From Oscillospiraceae bacterium (GTDB taxonomy: Bacteria > Bacillota_A > Clostridia > Oscillospirales > Oscillospiraceae): a DNA stretch of 15,539 nt. Both the position numbers and the translations under genes were made by a program. This document shows positions 1 to 8,884 of the stretch, one piece after another. The first letter of the stretch is position 1. The number at the start of each line of letters is the position of its first letter. The stretch spans positions 1-15,539 of the forward strand of contig CADAPN010000033.1 of assembly GCA_902789835.1 (NCBI GenBank). The letters are read 5' to 3'. The notes under the pieces were generated by a model. It was not told the origin of the DNA. It ran no database searches and worked only from the letters and a program-made list of their open reading frames with translations.

Positions 1-74
1 TGCTTCTTCTCGTTGCGGGATATGCATTTTACGGAAGTACAGAGCAGACACATCATCTCAACGAAGGAGTATAG
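1..74 (+). CDS. C-terminal tail of an unidentified membrane protein (partial)
   Basis: An open frame enters from the left edge and stops with TAG at 72-74. It reads LLLVAGYAFYGSTEQ followed by THHLNEGV, that is, the end of a hydrophobic helix and a short polar tail. The ribosome binding site of the next gene (GAAGGAG, 63-69) lies inside its last codons and the next ATG is only 6 bases after the stop. This tight packing supports a real upstream gene in the same operon. Too little is left to name a family; a membrane glycosyltransferase or YfhO-like protein would fit the context, but that is a guess. Confidence 0.55.
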   Translation, partial: LLLVAGYAFYGSTEQTHHLNEGV

Positions 75-80
75 CGCGGG

Positions 81-1700
81 ATGCAGATAGAACGCCTGAG
101 CAGGAAATACCTGCCGTTTGTGATTGGAACGCTGATCTGGGGGATCACCGTGCTTTGGGTCAATTTCCATGGGGCGCAATGGTATAACTTTGACATGTTT
201 GCCGATGCCAGCGTTGCAAAACGGATGGCGGAACAGCATACCCTCTTCCCGAAGGAGTGGGTCTTCGGAAATCAGTATTATGTCATCGCGACACCTGCGA
301 TAGCCGCACTGTTCTGTGGCATTTTCCGCAACAGTGTTTTTTCCATGGCCTGCGCTTCTTCCCTGATGTTTTTGCTGATCCTGCTGACCTATTACTGGAG
401 CTTTCGCCCGATCCTGTCAAAGTCCGCGCTCTGGACCGGGGTGTTTTGTATGACCGGTGCAACGATCCTGGGCGACAGTATCAGCTCCTCCACCTATGGA
501 TTTCAAATCTTGTATACAATGGCAAGCTATTATGCCTGCTACCTTCTGGTGATCCTGCTGCATCTTAGTATCTGGGTGAGATTCGGAAAAGCGAGGATGG
601 TCTCTCCGGTTCTTATCGGACTGGCCCTGGCGGCAAGTCTGGCGCTGGGAATACAGAGTCAGCGGGAGATGCTGGCCCTCTGTATCCCGTTTCTGCTGAT
701 AACACTGGTCCTATGGCTGAAAGCAAAAACCGACTCGGGAGAGAAGAAAGGCTTCCTGTTTGCAGCAGCGTCTCTCGGGGCAAATCTGATCGGGCTGTGC
801 GGAAATGGGTACATCCGACAGCATGCGGGAAGTCAGTATCTGTCGAATGTCAGCAGTGCGGAAGCTGCGGGAGCTGATGCATTTGGGACCCGCTTCGCGG
901 AGAGCGGGAGAGCCTTCCTTGATCTCGTCGGCCTGCGCTACCTTCATTATGGCTGGAAATGGAAATTGCTTGCGGTTCTTGGCTGCTTCCTGCTGATCGT
1001 GGCTTTGGCGGCGCTGGTAATCTGCATGAAGAAAAGAGATCGAATGGGATCCCGGATGCTTTTGTTCTGCTGGCTCAGCCTGTTCGGCGTCTTCACGGCC
1101 GGGATCCTGGTGGTGCGGGTCCGCGCGATCTACTACTTTGTATGGTATCTGCTCATTCCGCTCAGCATTTCCTTTTTGCTTGAGCATTGTTCCGCCAAAA
1201 GGAAGCCGCTTCTCTGTGCGGCGGTGCTGTTTTGCGGTGCAATGAACTATTTCTTTAATGTCTATCCGGATGCAGCCAAGTACCAGGCACAGAAGCAGTT
1301 TTATAGGGAGATTGTGTCCTGGCTCGAAGAAGAGGAGATCGGGACGGTATACGGAGATTATCAGACACCGACCATTGCGGCCTGCTCCGGAGATCGGCTT
1401 GAATTCTGCTCGGTTTTCCCGAACACGGCTGCAGACGGAGATGAGCAGAGCCGACTTCTGGTACCTTACGGATCGCCCGTTGCGACGGAACGCTATCGGG
1501 ACATTGACCCCGATCATTCCGTACTGATTCTCTCCGACTCTCCCTATGACGAGATGTCCGGATACCGCTATTTGCAGAACTATATGGGGGAACCGTATCA
1601 AAGCAGGTTTGAGACTGTATTTACCCAGGAAGCCTGTTTTGAGTCACCGCAGGTGACATATTATGTGTATTCCTTTTCTGAGTCGGAGATCATTGCCTGA
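81..1700 (+). CDS. Polytopic membrane protein, GT-C glycosyltransferase-like
   Basis: A 539-residue integral membrane protein. The first helix is at about residues 11-28, about ten hydrophobic segments follow up to about residue 395, and the last ~140 residues are soluble and probably extracytoplasmic. The loop after helix 1 reads WYNFDMFADASVAKRM, with acidic residues D38 and D42. An acidic residue in this loop is typical of GT-C enzymes (PMT/GT39-like), which move sugars from lipid-phosphate donors outside the membrane. No diagnostic motif fixes the substrate, so the family call is by architecture only. The start ATG follows GAAGGAG at 63-69 with an 11-base gap. It sits just after another membrane gene and before an MBOAT acyltransferase, which suggests a role in cell-surface glycan assembly. 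It could instead be a polymerase- or ligase-like membrane protein. Confidence 0.6.
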   Translation: MQIERLSRKYLPFVIGTLIWGITVLWVNFHGAQWYNFDMFADASVAKRMAEQHTLFPKEWVFGNQYYVIATPAIAALFCGIFRNSVFSMACASSLMFLLILLTYYWSFRPILSKSALWTGVFCMTGATILGDSISSSTYGFQILYTMASYYACYLLVILLHLSIWVRFGKARMVSPVLIGLALAASLALGIQSQREMLALCIPFLLITLVLWLKAKTDSGEKKGFLFAAASLGANLIGLCGNGYIRQHAGSQYLSNVSSAEAAGADAFGTRFAESGRAFLDLVGLRYLHYGWKWKLLAVLGCFLLIVALAALVICMKKRDRMGSRMLLFCWLSLFGVFTAGILVVRVRAIYYFVWYLLIPLSISFLLEHCSAKRKPLLCAAVLFCGAMNYFFNVYPDAAKYQAQKQFYREIVSWLEEEEIGTVYGDYQTPTIAACSGDRLEFCSVFPNTAADGDEQSRLLVPYGSPVATERYRDIDPDHSVLILSDSPYDEMSGYRYLQNYMGEPYQSRFETVFTQEACFESPQVTYYVYSFSESEIIA

Positions 1701-1794
1701 CACAATCCTCCGGAGCAGAAGCTGCACAGCCGGCAGCTAAAAAGAATACCGGCTGAATGCCGATCCAAATTCCGAAGGAGGAAAACCCCGGCTT
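1701..1794 (+). other. Intergenic gap with weak overlapping hairpins
   Basis: A 94-base gap inside the run of + strand genes. It holds a 6-bp inverted repeat (AGCTGC 1720-1725 with GCAGCT 1733-1738). An alternative pairing of AGCCGG (about 1729-1734) with a CCGGCT about 15 bases downstream overlaps it. Neither is followed by a T-run and no convincing promoter was seen, so the genes on both sides are probably co-transcribed. The GAAGGAGG at 1774-1781 is the ribosome binding site of the next gene. Confidence 0.3.
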
Positions 1795-3222
1795 ATGCTC
1801 TTTTCCAGTATTGAGTTTCTTCTTTTGTTTCTTCCGCTTACTTACGGAATCAATTTCCTGCTGCCCAAAAAGTTTCGCAACTACTGGCTTCTGATTGCCA
1901 GTCTGTTCTTCTATGCCTGGGGCGAACCGAGATTTGTTTTCGTGATGATGGCCTCGATCTGTTTCAACTATCTGCTTGCAAGATGGATTGAGCGGTGCAG
2001 AGACAACAAATCGAAGGCCAAGGCGATTCTGATTCTGGATGTAGCATTGAATCTCGGAATACTGATGATATTCAAATACCTGAATTTCATCACGGCAACC
2101 GTCCACTCCTGGCTTCCGGCAATCAGATCCTGGTTTCCGGAAACTTCGATTGTGCTTCCCATCGGCATTTCGTTCTTTACATTTCAGGCACTCAGCTATG
2201 TCGTTGATGTATACCGGGGGATCGATGCGCAGAAAAACCCGGCTTATCTGGGACTCTATATCGCCCTGTTTCCGCAGCTGATTGCCGGACCGATTGTCCG
2301 CTATACCACGGTGATGGACCAGATCAATGACCGGCACATCACGGCGGACGACTTCAAAAAAGGAATCATGCGCTTCCTTCTCGGGTTCAATAAAAAGATC
2401 CTCCTTGCCAATGTCCTGTCGGAAGTCGCGGATATGGCCTTTGCTTCTGGAGACAACACCGTCTGCATGGCATGGATGGGGGCACTCTGCTACGGCCTGC
2501 AGCTGTATTTCGATTTCGACGGCTATTCGGATATGGCCATCGGCCTGGGGCGCATGCTGGGATTCCACTTCCTGGAAAACTTCAATTATCCCTATATTTC
2601 AAACAATCTGACGGAATTCTGGCGCAGATGGCATATCTCGCTTACCACATGGTTCCGGGACTATGTATACTTCCCGCTGGGTGGGTCGAGAGTCAAACCC
2701 GGCCGGGTAGTTCTGAACCTGTTTATCGTTTGGTTCCTCACCGGCCTCTGGCACGGGGCGAACTGGACCTTTATCGTATGGGGAATCCTCTACGGAGCGG
2801 TGACAATTGCAGAAAGAATGTGGCGGATCCCGAAACGGCTTGCCGAAGGACCGCGGGTGATTCTTGTCCTTTATGCTGTCCTGATCCGGGTGTTTCATTT
2901 TATCGAGTGGGTGATTTTCCGATCGGTCAGTCTGCCGGAAGCGGGAACTTATCTGAAAACCATGTTCGGGTTTTCAGGGCATGCATTCGCGGATGCCTGG
3001 TTCCTGTACTGGCTGAGAGAATACGCGGTGTTTATCATTATCGGAATCCTCTGCTGCACGCCGATTTTCAGAGTGATTGCGGAAAAACTCAAGCTTGGAA
3101 GAATGCAGGAGGGAGAATGGGAGAGCGAAGCGGGCTGCGTGATTCAGTTTGTCCTTTTCCTGATTTCCTTCAGCTGCCTGGTTATGCAGGCGAACAATCC
3201 GTTTATTTATTTCAATTTCTGA
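1795..3222 (+). CDS. MBOAT family O-acyltransferase (AlgI/DltB-like)
   Basis: A 475-residue polytopic membrane protein with a clear MBOAT signature. The N-terminus MLFSSIEFLLLFLPL and the stretch NYWLLIASLFFYAWGEP are typical of AlgI/PatA-type members. The core contains EFWRRWHISLTTWFRDYVY, with conserved His280, and TGLWHGANWTFIVWG, with the presumed catalytic His320. Such proteins pass an acyl group, usually acetyl, from a cytoplasmic donor across the membrane. An extracytoplasmic SGNH-type partner often receives it and places it on a polysaccharide. The next gene encodes exactly such a partner, which strongly supports polymer O-acylation. The start ATG is preceded by GAAGGAGG at 1774-1781, a slightly long 13-base spacing. 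Length is normal for the family. The acceptor polymer and acyl group are inferred, not shown. Confidence 0.93.
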   Translation: MLFSSIEFLLLFLPLTYGINFLLPKKFRNYWLLIASLFFYAWGEPRFVFVMMASICFNYLLARWIERCRDNKSKAKAILILDVALNLGILMIFKYLNFITATVHSWLPAIRSWFPETSIVLPIGISFFTFQALSYVVDVYRGIDAQKNPAYLGLYIALFPQLIAGPIVRYTTVMDQINDRHITADDFKKGIMRFLLGFNKKILLANVLSEVADMAFASGDNTVCMAWMGALCYGLQLYFDFDGYSDMAIGLGRMLGFHFLENFNYPYISNNLTEFWRRWHISLTTWFRDYVYFPLGGSRVKPGRVVLNLFIVWFLTGLWHGANWTFIVWGILYGAVTIAERMWRIPKRLAEGPRVILVLYAVLIRVFHFIEWVIFRSVSLPEAGTYLKTMFGFSGHAFADAWFLYWLREYAVFIIIGILCCTPIFRVIAEKLKLGRMQEGEWESEAGCVIQFVLFLISFSCLVMQANNPFIYFNF

Positions 3223-3246
3223 GAGACAGAGGAACTGTTTGAGAAA

Positions 3247-4851
3247 ATGATGGGAGAAAGCACACCGAAAAACCGAATTAGATCAGTGATCGCGATTTGC
3301 TTCTGCGCATTTGTCCTGTTCATGGCAGCGGTGAATGTCAAACTGGCGGCACGGCCGGCCCTGTCGTTTCTTATGGGGGAAGAGTCCTTCAAAGAGATGA
3401 CAAAGGAAATCGCCGAAAACTATGTTTCGTCGAAGCTTTGGCGGAGAAGCGACTTTATCAACTACAACGGACTGTTTGCACGGCTGACCGGACGCCGGAC
3501 ATACAATCAGACCATGCTCATGAACAACGGCATGATGAATTATGGGAGCAAGACCTTTTCGGAGCCGCCGGATGAAATGCTGGAGACAAATCTCTCGGAT
3601 TCCGTTCAGCAGCTGGATGAGTATCTGCAGACAATGGATATTCCGCTGTTCTTTGTCCTGGCACCGGTGAAGGAGGACCTGGAGGGGGATCTCCTGCCCG
3701 AGCCTTTTCACAATTACCAGAATGATACCGGGGATCATCTTCTTACACTGCTCTTGGAGAAGGGCGTGGATACCCTGGATCTGAGGACCTATGTGTCGCA
3801 AAACGGAGAACAGAGCGGGAAGTATTTCTACCGAACCGACCATCACTGGAACGGGGATGGAGCGCTTCTGGGATTTGAGGTCCTGATGGATGAGCTGAAG
3901 AATCGGTATGATCCGACGCTTGATACCTCTTATGCAGATGAGAAATGCTGGAACAGGCTTACGCTGGAGGATGCTTTCCTGGGGACACACGGCAAGCGTG
4001 TCGGAAAACTATACGACGGACTGGATGATCTGATCTGGTATGAGCCGGATTTTGCAACGGACATGTCTCTGAGTATCCCGGATTACGGTCAGTTTTACAA
4101 AGGGAGTTTCTCTGAGGTCAACATCCGGGAGGAATACCGGAAAAAACAGGACCTCTTTGCGGTGACCCCCTATGTGATCTACATCGGCGGCGATTATCCC
4201 TGTGTACAGCATCGCAATGTCAATGCACCGAACCAGAAAAAAGTTCTGTTTCTGAAGGACAGCTTCGGCCTGGCGGTTCAGGCCTTTTTATCGACCGAGT
4301 TTTCAGCCGTGGATGTGATTGATCCGCGATACTTTACCGATGCGGGGATTGCGGAATACTGTGAATGGACACGACCCGATCTTGTCGTCATGATGATGAG
4401 TCCGTCCGCCGTATCCAACCGCTATTACAATCGGGTGGGAATTTCGGAAGAGAAGCGCGAAGAACTGCAAAACAGAAGCGTGAAAACAATCCTTGAGAAC
4501 CTTGACCTCCGTGCAGACGGGAAAAACCTGGCAGAAAGCCTGGAGCCTGTTCCTGTAAAGCTGGAGACAGGCAAGACTTATCGGGTTACCTTTGACGGGG
4601 TACACCCGGATCAACTGATGCCGGAAGCGATCAGCCTGGTGCTGTATAACAAGGCGATCGAAAGCCCGGCGCAGCAATGGATCTTTGACACAGACTACTA
4701 TGGAGTGAAGGAAGCGTGGCAGTGGACCTTTACCGTTCAGCCCAATGAAGAGGGAGAGGAGTACGAGCTCTATCTCTGCTCGGGACTCTTCGGCAGCGAG
4801 GAGAACGCGGCTCTGACAGTGGAGGGTGTCTCTGTTTCGGAACTTTCTTAA
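3247..4851 (+). CDS. DHHW-family SGNH/AlgX-like O-acyltransferase or esterase
   Basis: A 534-residue protein with one N-terminal hydrophobic segment (about residues 12-32, AICFCAFVLFMAAVNV), likely a signal anchor placing the rest outside the membrane. The name-giving motif YFYRTDHHWNGDG carries D198, H199, H200 and W201. Further on, VLFLKDSFGLAV supplies S339. In AlgJ/AlgX-type enzymes an Asp-His pair in this motif and the Ser in the DSF block form the catalytic triad, and all three are present here. The last ~100 residues (about 430-534) look like a separate beta-rich module with text such as GKTYRVTFDG and YELYLCSG, perhaps a carbohydrate-binding sandwich. The gene starts 24 bases after the MBOAT stop, with AGAGG at 3228-3232 as a moderate ribosome binding site. 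The pair very likely acts together on an extracellular glycan. Confidence 0.88.
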   Translation: MMGESTPKNRIRSVIAICFCAFVLFMAAVNVKLAARPALSFLMGEESFKEMTKEIAENYVSSKLWRRSDFINYNGLFARLTGRRTYNQTMLMNNGMMNYGSKTFSEPPDEMLETNLSDSVQQLDEYLQTMDIPLFFVLAPVKEDLEGDLLPEPFHNYQNDTGDHLLTLLLEKGVDTLDLRTYVSQNGEQSGKYFYRTDHHWNGDGALLGFEVLMDELKNRYDPTLDTSYADEKCWNRLTLEDAFLGTHGKRVGKLYDGLDDLIWYEPDFATDMSLSIPDYGQFYKGSFSEVNIREEYRKKQDLFAVTPYVIYIGGDYPCVQHRNVNAPNQKKVLFLKDSFGLAVQAFLSTEFSAVDVIDPRYFTDAGIAEYCEWTRPDLVVMMMSPSAVSNRYYNRVGISEEKREELQNRSVKTILENLDLRADGKNLAESLEPVPVKLETGKTYRVTFDGVHPDQLMPEAISLVLYNKAIESPAQQWIFDTDYYGVKEAWQWTFTVQPNEEGEEYELYLCSGLFGSEENAALTVEGVSVSELS

Positions 4852-4908
4852 CAGGAAAAAAGACGGGAAGGGGAAACCTTAACCGGCGGATAGACTATGG
4901 CATACGGA

Positions 4909-4944
4909 ATGCTCCGGCTTGTCTGAGACGACAAACCGGAGCAT
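4909..4944 (+). repeat. Intercistronic stem-loop just upstream of the yfhO-like gene
   Basis: The arms ATGCTCCGGCTTGTC (4909-4923) and GACAAACCGGAGCAT (4930-4944) pair over 15 positions with one mismatch around a 6-base loop. No T-run follows, so a simple intrinsic terminator is unlikely. The stem ends 6 bases before the AAAGGTGG ribosome binding site at 4951-4958. It could therefore affect mRNA stability or translation of the downstream gene. The rest of the 4852-4967 gap holds no convincing promoter. Confidence 0.55.
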
Positions 4945-4967
4945 ATATGAAAAGGTGGGACAGCATC

Positions 4968-7775
4968 ATGATATTAAAAGGCATTCGGTCCGCGCTTTCT
5001 GAAGAAGCGAAGAAGCGCTGGTATTATCTGATCTATTCCATCGCGTTCTGCTGCCTGGCCTGCTGCTGTTTCTCCTGGTTTATTCTCTCCAACCGTTCTC
5101 TGATCTGGCAGATGGATGGCTGGAGCCAGCACTTTAAAGCACTGGTCTACTATTCAAAGTACCTGCGGGAGATTCTCCGACATCTGATATATGATCACAG
5201 GCTTGTGATCCCGGAGTGGGACTTTTATATCGGAGAGGGAGGCGATATCCTCAACGCACTGCATTACTATGTGATCGGGGATCCGTTTGCACTTCTGTCG
5301 GTGCTTGTCCCGTCGAAGTACATGCATTATTACTACTCGTTTGCCAGTATTCTGAGGCTCTATGTCGCAGGGATCGCTTTTTCGGCCTTGTGTTTCGGCA
5401 CAGGCAGAACAAACAGGAAAGCCATCCTGGCCGGGGCTCTCGCCTATAGTCTCTGCTACTGGGGAATCCTGAATGCGGCGAGGCATCCGTATTTTCTGAA
5501 TCCAATGATCTGGTTCCCGCTCTTGGTTCTGGGAATCGAAAAGATCATCAAAAACGAACGGCCGTATCTTTTCATCGCGATGGCGGCTGTTTCTGCGGCA
5601 AGCAATTTTTATTTCTTCTACATGATCGTCCTTCTGGCCGTCGGTTATGCGGCGGTTCGTTTGATTCTGCTCTATGGAAAAGACTTCAGAAAGATGCTTT
5701 CCAAGCTGCTCTGTATGGGAGGAATGGCTCTTCTGGGGGTATGCATATCCGCCGTGATCCTGCTGCCGGTCATGTCCATGTTCCTGAATGATTCAAGGCT
5801 TGGGGTCACACAGCCGTTTCATCTTTTCTACCCGCTGTCCTATTACAGCCAGCTCCCTGCTGCTGTCATCGAATACAGGGACCCATACTGGCTCTGCCTT
5901 GGGATGAGTGTGCCGACGGTGCTTGGCACATTCCTGCTGTTTGTGAGAAAGCAGAAAGAGGCGCTCCTGAAGACCCTGCTGATCCTCTGCTGCCTGATTA
6001 CGCTGTTTCCCATCGGCGGCAGAGTCCTGAATGGGATGTCCTATATGACCAACCGGTGGTGCTGGGCATTTGTTCTGCTGCTGATCTATATCATGGTGAA
6101 GGAATGGGATTTTCTTTTCCGGCTTACCAAAAAAGAGTGGAGAGTTCTCCTGTCCCTGGGGATCCTGTACGCCGTACTCATATTCGTATGTAAAGAGTCA
6201 AGAAGCCCGAATGCCTACTCCGTTCTTCCGCTGCTCTTTCTTGGCCTCCTGATTGTACGCCCTGCGGAAGGAAGAATGCGGATTCGAAACCGTCAGGCGA
6301 TGATGGGGCTCATGGTGGGAGCAGGTCTCGTCCTGGGCGCGTTTTGGAAGTTTTCTTCGCATGGCAGCGACTATGCTGCGGAATGTATCCCGAACTGTCT
6401 TGTTGAGAGCGGATGGACGGATCATGAGGCAATTGTTGTCAAGCGATTCGCAGAGGAGGAGTATCCGAGGTATTCCGGGACGCTCACCCAGAATGTCAAT
6501 ATGATAGAGAAAATCTCGAATACCGGGTATTATTTTTCGATCTCCATTCCCAGCGTGAATGAATACAGAAACGACCTGAACATGAGGGAAAACCTCCTGC
6601 AGCAGTACAGCGGATATGATGACCGGACAAGCGCCGTCGGGCTTGCGTCCGTTGGTTATTATATCAGAAACGCGGGGGATGACAGGTTCCTGCCCTATGG
6701 CTTTGATTATATCGGAACAGAGAGCGCGGTCAGGAATGTGTATGACATCTACCAAAACCGCTATCCGCTGCCTCTCGGATACTGCTATGACACGGTGATC
6801 ACCGATGAGACGTGGGTCGCAATGGACCCGGTACAGAGGCAGGAGGTCCAATTGACGGCAGCCCTGACCGACCGGCCGACAGATGGTGTCCCAGTCTTCA
6901 GAGATGAAATGCCGGACGATTCGATCCCTTATATGGTCGAGTGCATCGGAAACGAGATTACACCGACAGCCCTTGGCTTTACCACGACCGCTCCCGGTGC
7001 GCAAATCGTACTGCATCTGGATCGGGAAGTAGAAGCCGCAGAGCTCTATATCGGAATGGAAGGAATCCGCTTTGTCCCGACAAAGCAATATGATCTGTAT
7101 TTCGGGCCTGACACCGTCGATCCGCAGAAGCTTTACGGTTTAACGGAATGGGACCGTCTCTCAAAGGAGAGCCAGAGAGACATCCGGGAGAAAAAGCTTT
7201 TCTGGGATCCCGTCAAGAATGCAACTTTCACGATTGAATCGTCTGCCGGTGCGCTCAAAACCATCGGATACAAACAGCCGGATGCAAACCATACATCCGG
7301 CAGGCAGAACTTTATCGCAAATCTTGGCATCCCCGAAGAACCGGTGACATCGGTTACGATCACCTTCCCGCTGCGTGGAATCTACACCTTCAGCGACATT
7401 CAAATCTATGCAGTTCCGATGGACGGATATGAGGAGAAAATCAAATCGCTTCAAACCGATACGCTGCAGAACATAAAGCTGGATGTGAATACCGTTTCGG
7501 GAGATGTCACGGTCCGGGAGAATAAGGTCCTCTGTGTCGTAACGCCTTACAGCAAAGGCTGGAAGGCGTATGTGGACGGAGAGGAAAAGACGCTCCTTTG
7601 TGTGAACAAACACTATCTCGGCGTGGAACTGCCGGAGGGAGATCATTCCGTATCGTTCCGGTACGCCACACCGCTGAAGCGGGAAGGGCTTATGATCTCC
7701 CTGGCGGGGACAGCGGCATTGGCTGGACTGATCGTCTGCCTTGAGAGAAAGAAAAAACAAAAGGACAAGGAATAA
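4968..7775 (+). CDS. YfhO-family large membrane protein
   Basis: A protein of about 935 residues. A first transmembrane helix lies near residues 20-43. A polar loop with the family-like pattern of an aspartate (QMDGWSQH), then GEGGDILNALHYYVIGDPF, precedes about a dozen helices up to about residue 480. A long extracytoplasmic beta-rich domain follows, then a final helix near the C-terminus before the basic tail ERKKKQKDKE. The closing block PYSKGWKAYVDG and GDHSVSFRY is characteristic of YfhO proteins. These are linked in Gram-positive bacteria to glycosylation of lipoteichoic acid or other surface polymers using lipid-linked sugars. I chose the ATG at 4968 over the in-frame ATG at 4947 because AAAGGTGG at 4951-4958 lies 9 bases before 4968 but downstream of 4947. 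The gene ends 2 bases before the shared terminator hairpin. Confidence 0.85.
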   Translation: MILKGIRSALSEEAKKRWYYLIYSIAFCCLACCCFSWFILSNRSLIWQMDGWSQHFKALVYYSKYLREILRHLIYDHRLVIPEWDFYIGEGGDILNALHYYVIGDPFALLSVLVPSKYMHYYYSFASILRLYVAGIAFSALCFGTGRTNRKAILAGALAYSLCYWGILNAARHPYFLNPMIWFPLLVLGIEKIIKNERPYLFIAMAAVSAASNFYFFYMIVLLAVGYAAVRLILLYGKDFRKMLSKLLCMGGMALLGVCISAVILLPVMSMFLNDSRLGVTQPFHLFYPLSYYSQLPAAVIEYRDPYWLCLGMSVPTVLGTFLLFVRKQKEALLKTLLILCCLITLFPIGGRVLNGMSYMTNRWCWAFVLLLIYIMVKEWDFLFRLTKKEWRVLLSLGILYAVLIFVCKESRSPNAYSVLPLLFLGLLIVRPAEGRMRIRNRQAMMGLMVGAGLVLGAFWKFSSHGSDYAAECIPNCLVESGWTDHEAIVVKRFAEEEYPRYSGTLTQNVNMIEKISNTGYYFSISIPSVNEYRNDLNMRENLLQQYSGYDDRTSAVGLASVGYYIRNAGDDRFLPYGFDYIGTESAVRNVYDIYQNRYPLPLGYCYDTVITDETWVAMDPVQRQEVQLTAALTDRPTDGVPVFRDEMPDDSIPYMVECIGNEITPTALGFTTTAPGAQIVLHLDREVEAAELYIGMEGIRFVPTKQYDLYFGPDTVDPQKLYGLTEWDRLSKESQRDIREKKLFWDPVKNATFTIESSAGALKTIGYKQPDANHTSGRQNFIANLGIPEEPVTSVTITFPLRGIYTFSDIQIYAVPMDGYEEKIKSLQTDTLQNIKLDVNTVSGDVTVRENKVLCVVTPYSKGWKAYVDGEEKTLLCVNKHYLGVELPEGDHSVSFRYATPLKREGLMISLAGTAALAGLIVCLERKKKQKDKE

Positions 7776-7777
7776 TA

Positions 7778-7820
7778 AAAATGGTATCGGGATTATTGAT
7801 AATAATCCCGATACCATTTT
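7778..7820. terminator. Bidirectional intrinsic terminator between convergent operons
   Basis: A 20-bp perfect inverted repeat: left arm 7778-7797, loop GAT 7798-7800, right arm 7801-7820. Its ends supply TTTT on the + strand and TTTTT on the - strand. It starts 2 bases after the stop of the + strand yfhO-like gene. It also contains the last eight codons (WYRDYYQ plus stop, 7793-7816) of the - strand epimerase gene. It can serve both directions. Confidence 0.88.
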
Positions 7821-8860
7821 GCAAAGCGGCGGAGACCTTCACGGAGCGGAATCTGAGGCCGAAAGCCGTAATCGGCTTCCAGCGGGCCGCTGTCGGCGTA
7901 GGTGACGGGAACATCTCCCGGCTGCATACCGACGAGCTCCTGATGCGCGGCAAAGTCATAGTCCGGAGGAAGAATTCCGGCGGAAACCAGTTCTTCCTGC
8001 AGGGTGCGTACAAATTCCATCAGATTGACCGGCGTACCACCGCCGATGTTATACAGCGCATAAGGGGGAAGCGGAAGCCCGTCTTCTCCCGTTTTCTTTT
8101 CCGGCGCACCCTGCATGACCCGGAGAATTCCCTCGACAATATCGTCCACATAGGTGAAGTCCCGCATGCAGTTCCCATAGTTGAAGATCCGGATGGTCCC
8201 GCCGGCCAGAAGCTTCTGTGTTGCGGAATAGTAGAACATGTCCGGCCGTCCGGCGGGACCGTATACGGTAAAGAAGCGCAGTCCCGTGGACGGAATGTTA
8301 TACAGCTTCGCGTAGCTGTGGGCAAGAAGTTCTGCACTCTTCTTGGTTGCAGCATAGAGACTGACCGGATGATCGACCATATCGTCCACACTGAAGGGAA
8401 CCTTCCGGTTCCCGCCGTAGACAGAACTGGAAGAAGCATACACCAGATGCTCAACCGGAAAATGACGGCAGGCTTCCAGAATGTTGTAGAAGCCGATGAC
8501 GTTGGATTCCATGTAGGCATCCGGGTGATCAATGGAATAACGGACACCGGCCTGCGCGGCCAGGTTTACGACAATGTCCGGATGCCAGGTTTCGAAAACC
8601 CGGCGGACAGCATCCCGGTCCGCGAGATTTCCCCGGATGAAGATATGACGGGCAGGGGAAGACTCGGCCTGCTTTTCAATCAGGGAGAGGCGATATTCCT
8701 TCAGCGCCGGATCATAATAATCGTTCATGCTGTCGAAACTGATCACAGTACCGCTATGGAGCTCTTTCAGCAGCCGGAGAACCAGATTGGAGCCGATGAA
8801 GCCGGGAGATCCGGTGACAAGAATGGCTTTTCCCTGTAAATCGACGGCTTGCTTCTTCAT
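7793..8860 (-). CDS. NAD-dependent nucleotide-sugar epimerase, UDP-glucuronate 4-epimerase-like
   Basis: A 355-residue extended short-chain dehydrogenase. The NAD-binding loop GSPGFIG is at residues 17-23. The text DSMNDYYDPALKEYRL closely follows the pattern of UDP-glucuronate 4-epimerases (CapI/LspL type). NLAAQAGVRYS, the serine-rich YASSSSVYG, the catalytic SLYAATKK (Y169, K173) and GLRFFTVYGPAGRPDM complete the family set. The expected reaction is UDP-glucuronate to UDP-galacturonate. The upstream gene makes UDP-glucuronate and the two genes are 24 bases apart, so a two-step operon is likely. The ATG at 8860 is chosen over the GTG at 8869 because GAGG (about 8871-8876) is 11 bases from the ATG but only 2 from the GTG. 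The other residues of the family pattern look intact, though the exact sugar specificity is inferred. Confidence 0.88.
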   Translation of the reverse strand: MKKQAVDLQGKAILVTGSPGFIGSNLVLRLLKELHSGTVISFDSMNDYYDPALKEYRLSLIEKQAESSPARHIFIRGNLADRDAVRRVFETWHPDIVVNLAAQAGVRYSIDHPDAYMESNVIGFYNILEACRHFPVEHLVYASSSSVYGGNRKVPFSVDDMVDHPVSLYAATKKSAELLAHSYAKLYNIPSTGLRFFTVYGPAGRPDMFYYSATQKLLAGGTIRIFNYGNCMRDFTYVDDIVEGILRVMQGAPEKKTGEDGLPLPPYALYNIGGGTPVNLMEFVRTLQEELVSAGILPPDYDFAAHQELVGMQPGDVPVTYADSGPLEADYGFRPQIPLREGLRRFAKWYRDYYQ

Positions 8861-8884
8861 ACGATGCACATCCTCATTACTTAC

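Noticed and set aside
711..1601. Long - strand frames opposite the membrane genes (also 1690-2568, 3283-3990, 6198-7088)
   Set aside because: They lie opposite well-supported membrane protein genes, are Cys/His/Arg-rich without domain motifs and have no start signals.
4947..4967. ATG at 4947 as start of the yfhO-like gene
   Set aside because: It lies upstream of the AAAGGTGG site, which fits the in-frame ATG at 4968; 4947 has only hairpin sequence before it.
7781..8839. Long + strand frame antisense to the epimerase
   Set aside because: The translation is low in family-like features and is the mirror of a clear epimerase gene; it also crosses the terminator hairpin.
8861..8869. GTG start for the epimerase giving 3 extra residues
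   Set aside because: The GAGG site would be only 2 bases from the GTG but 11 from the ATG at 8860.
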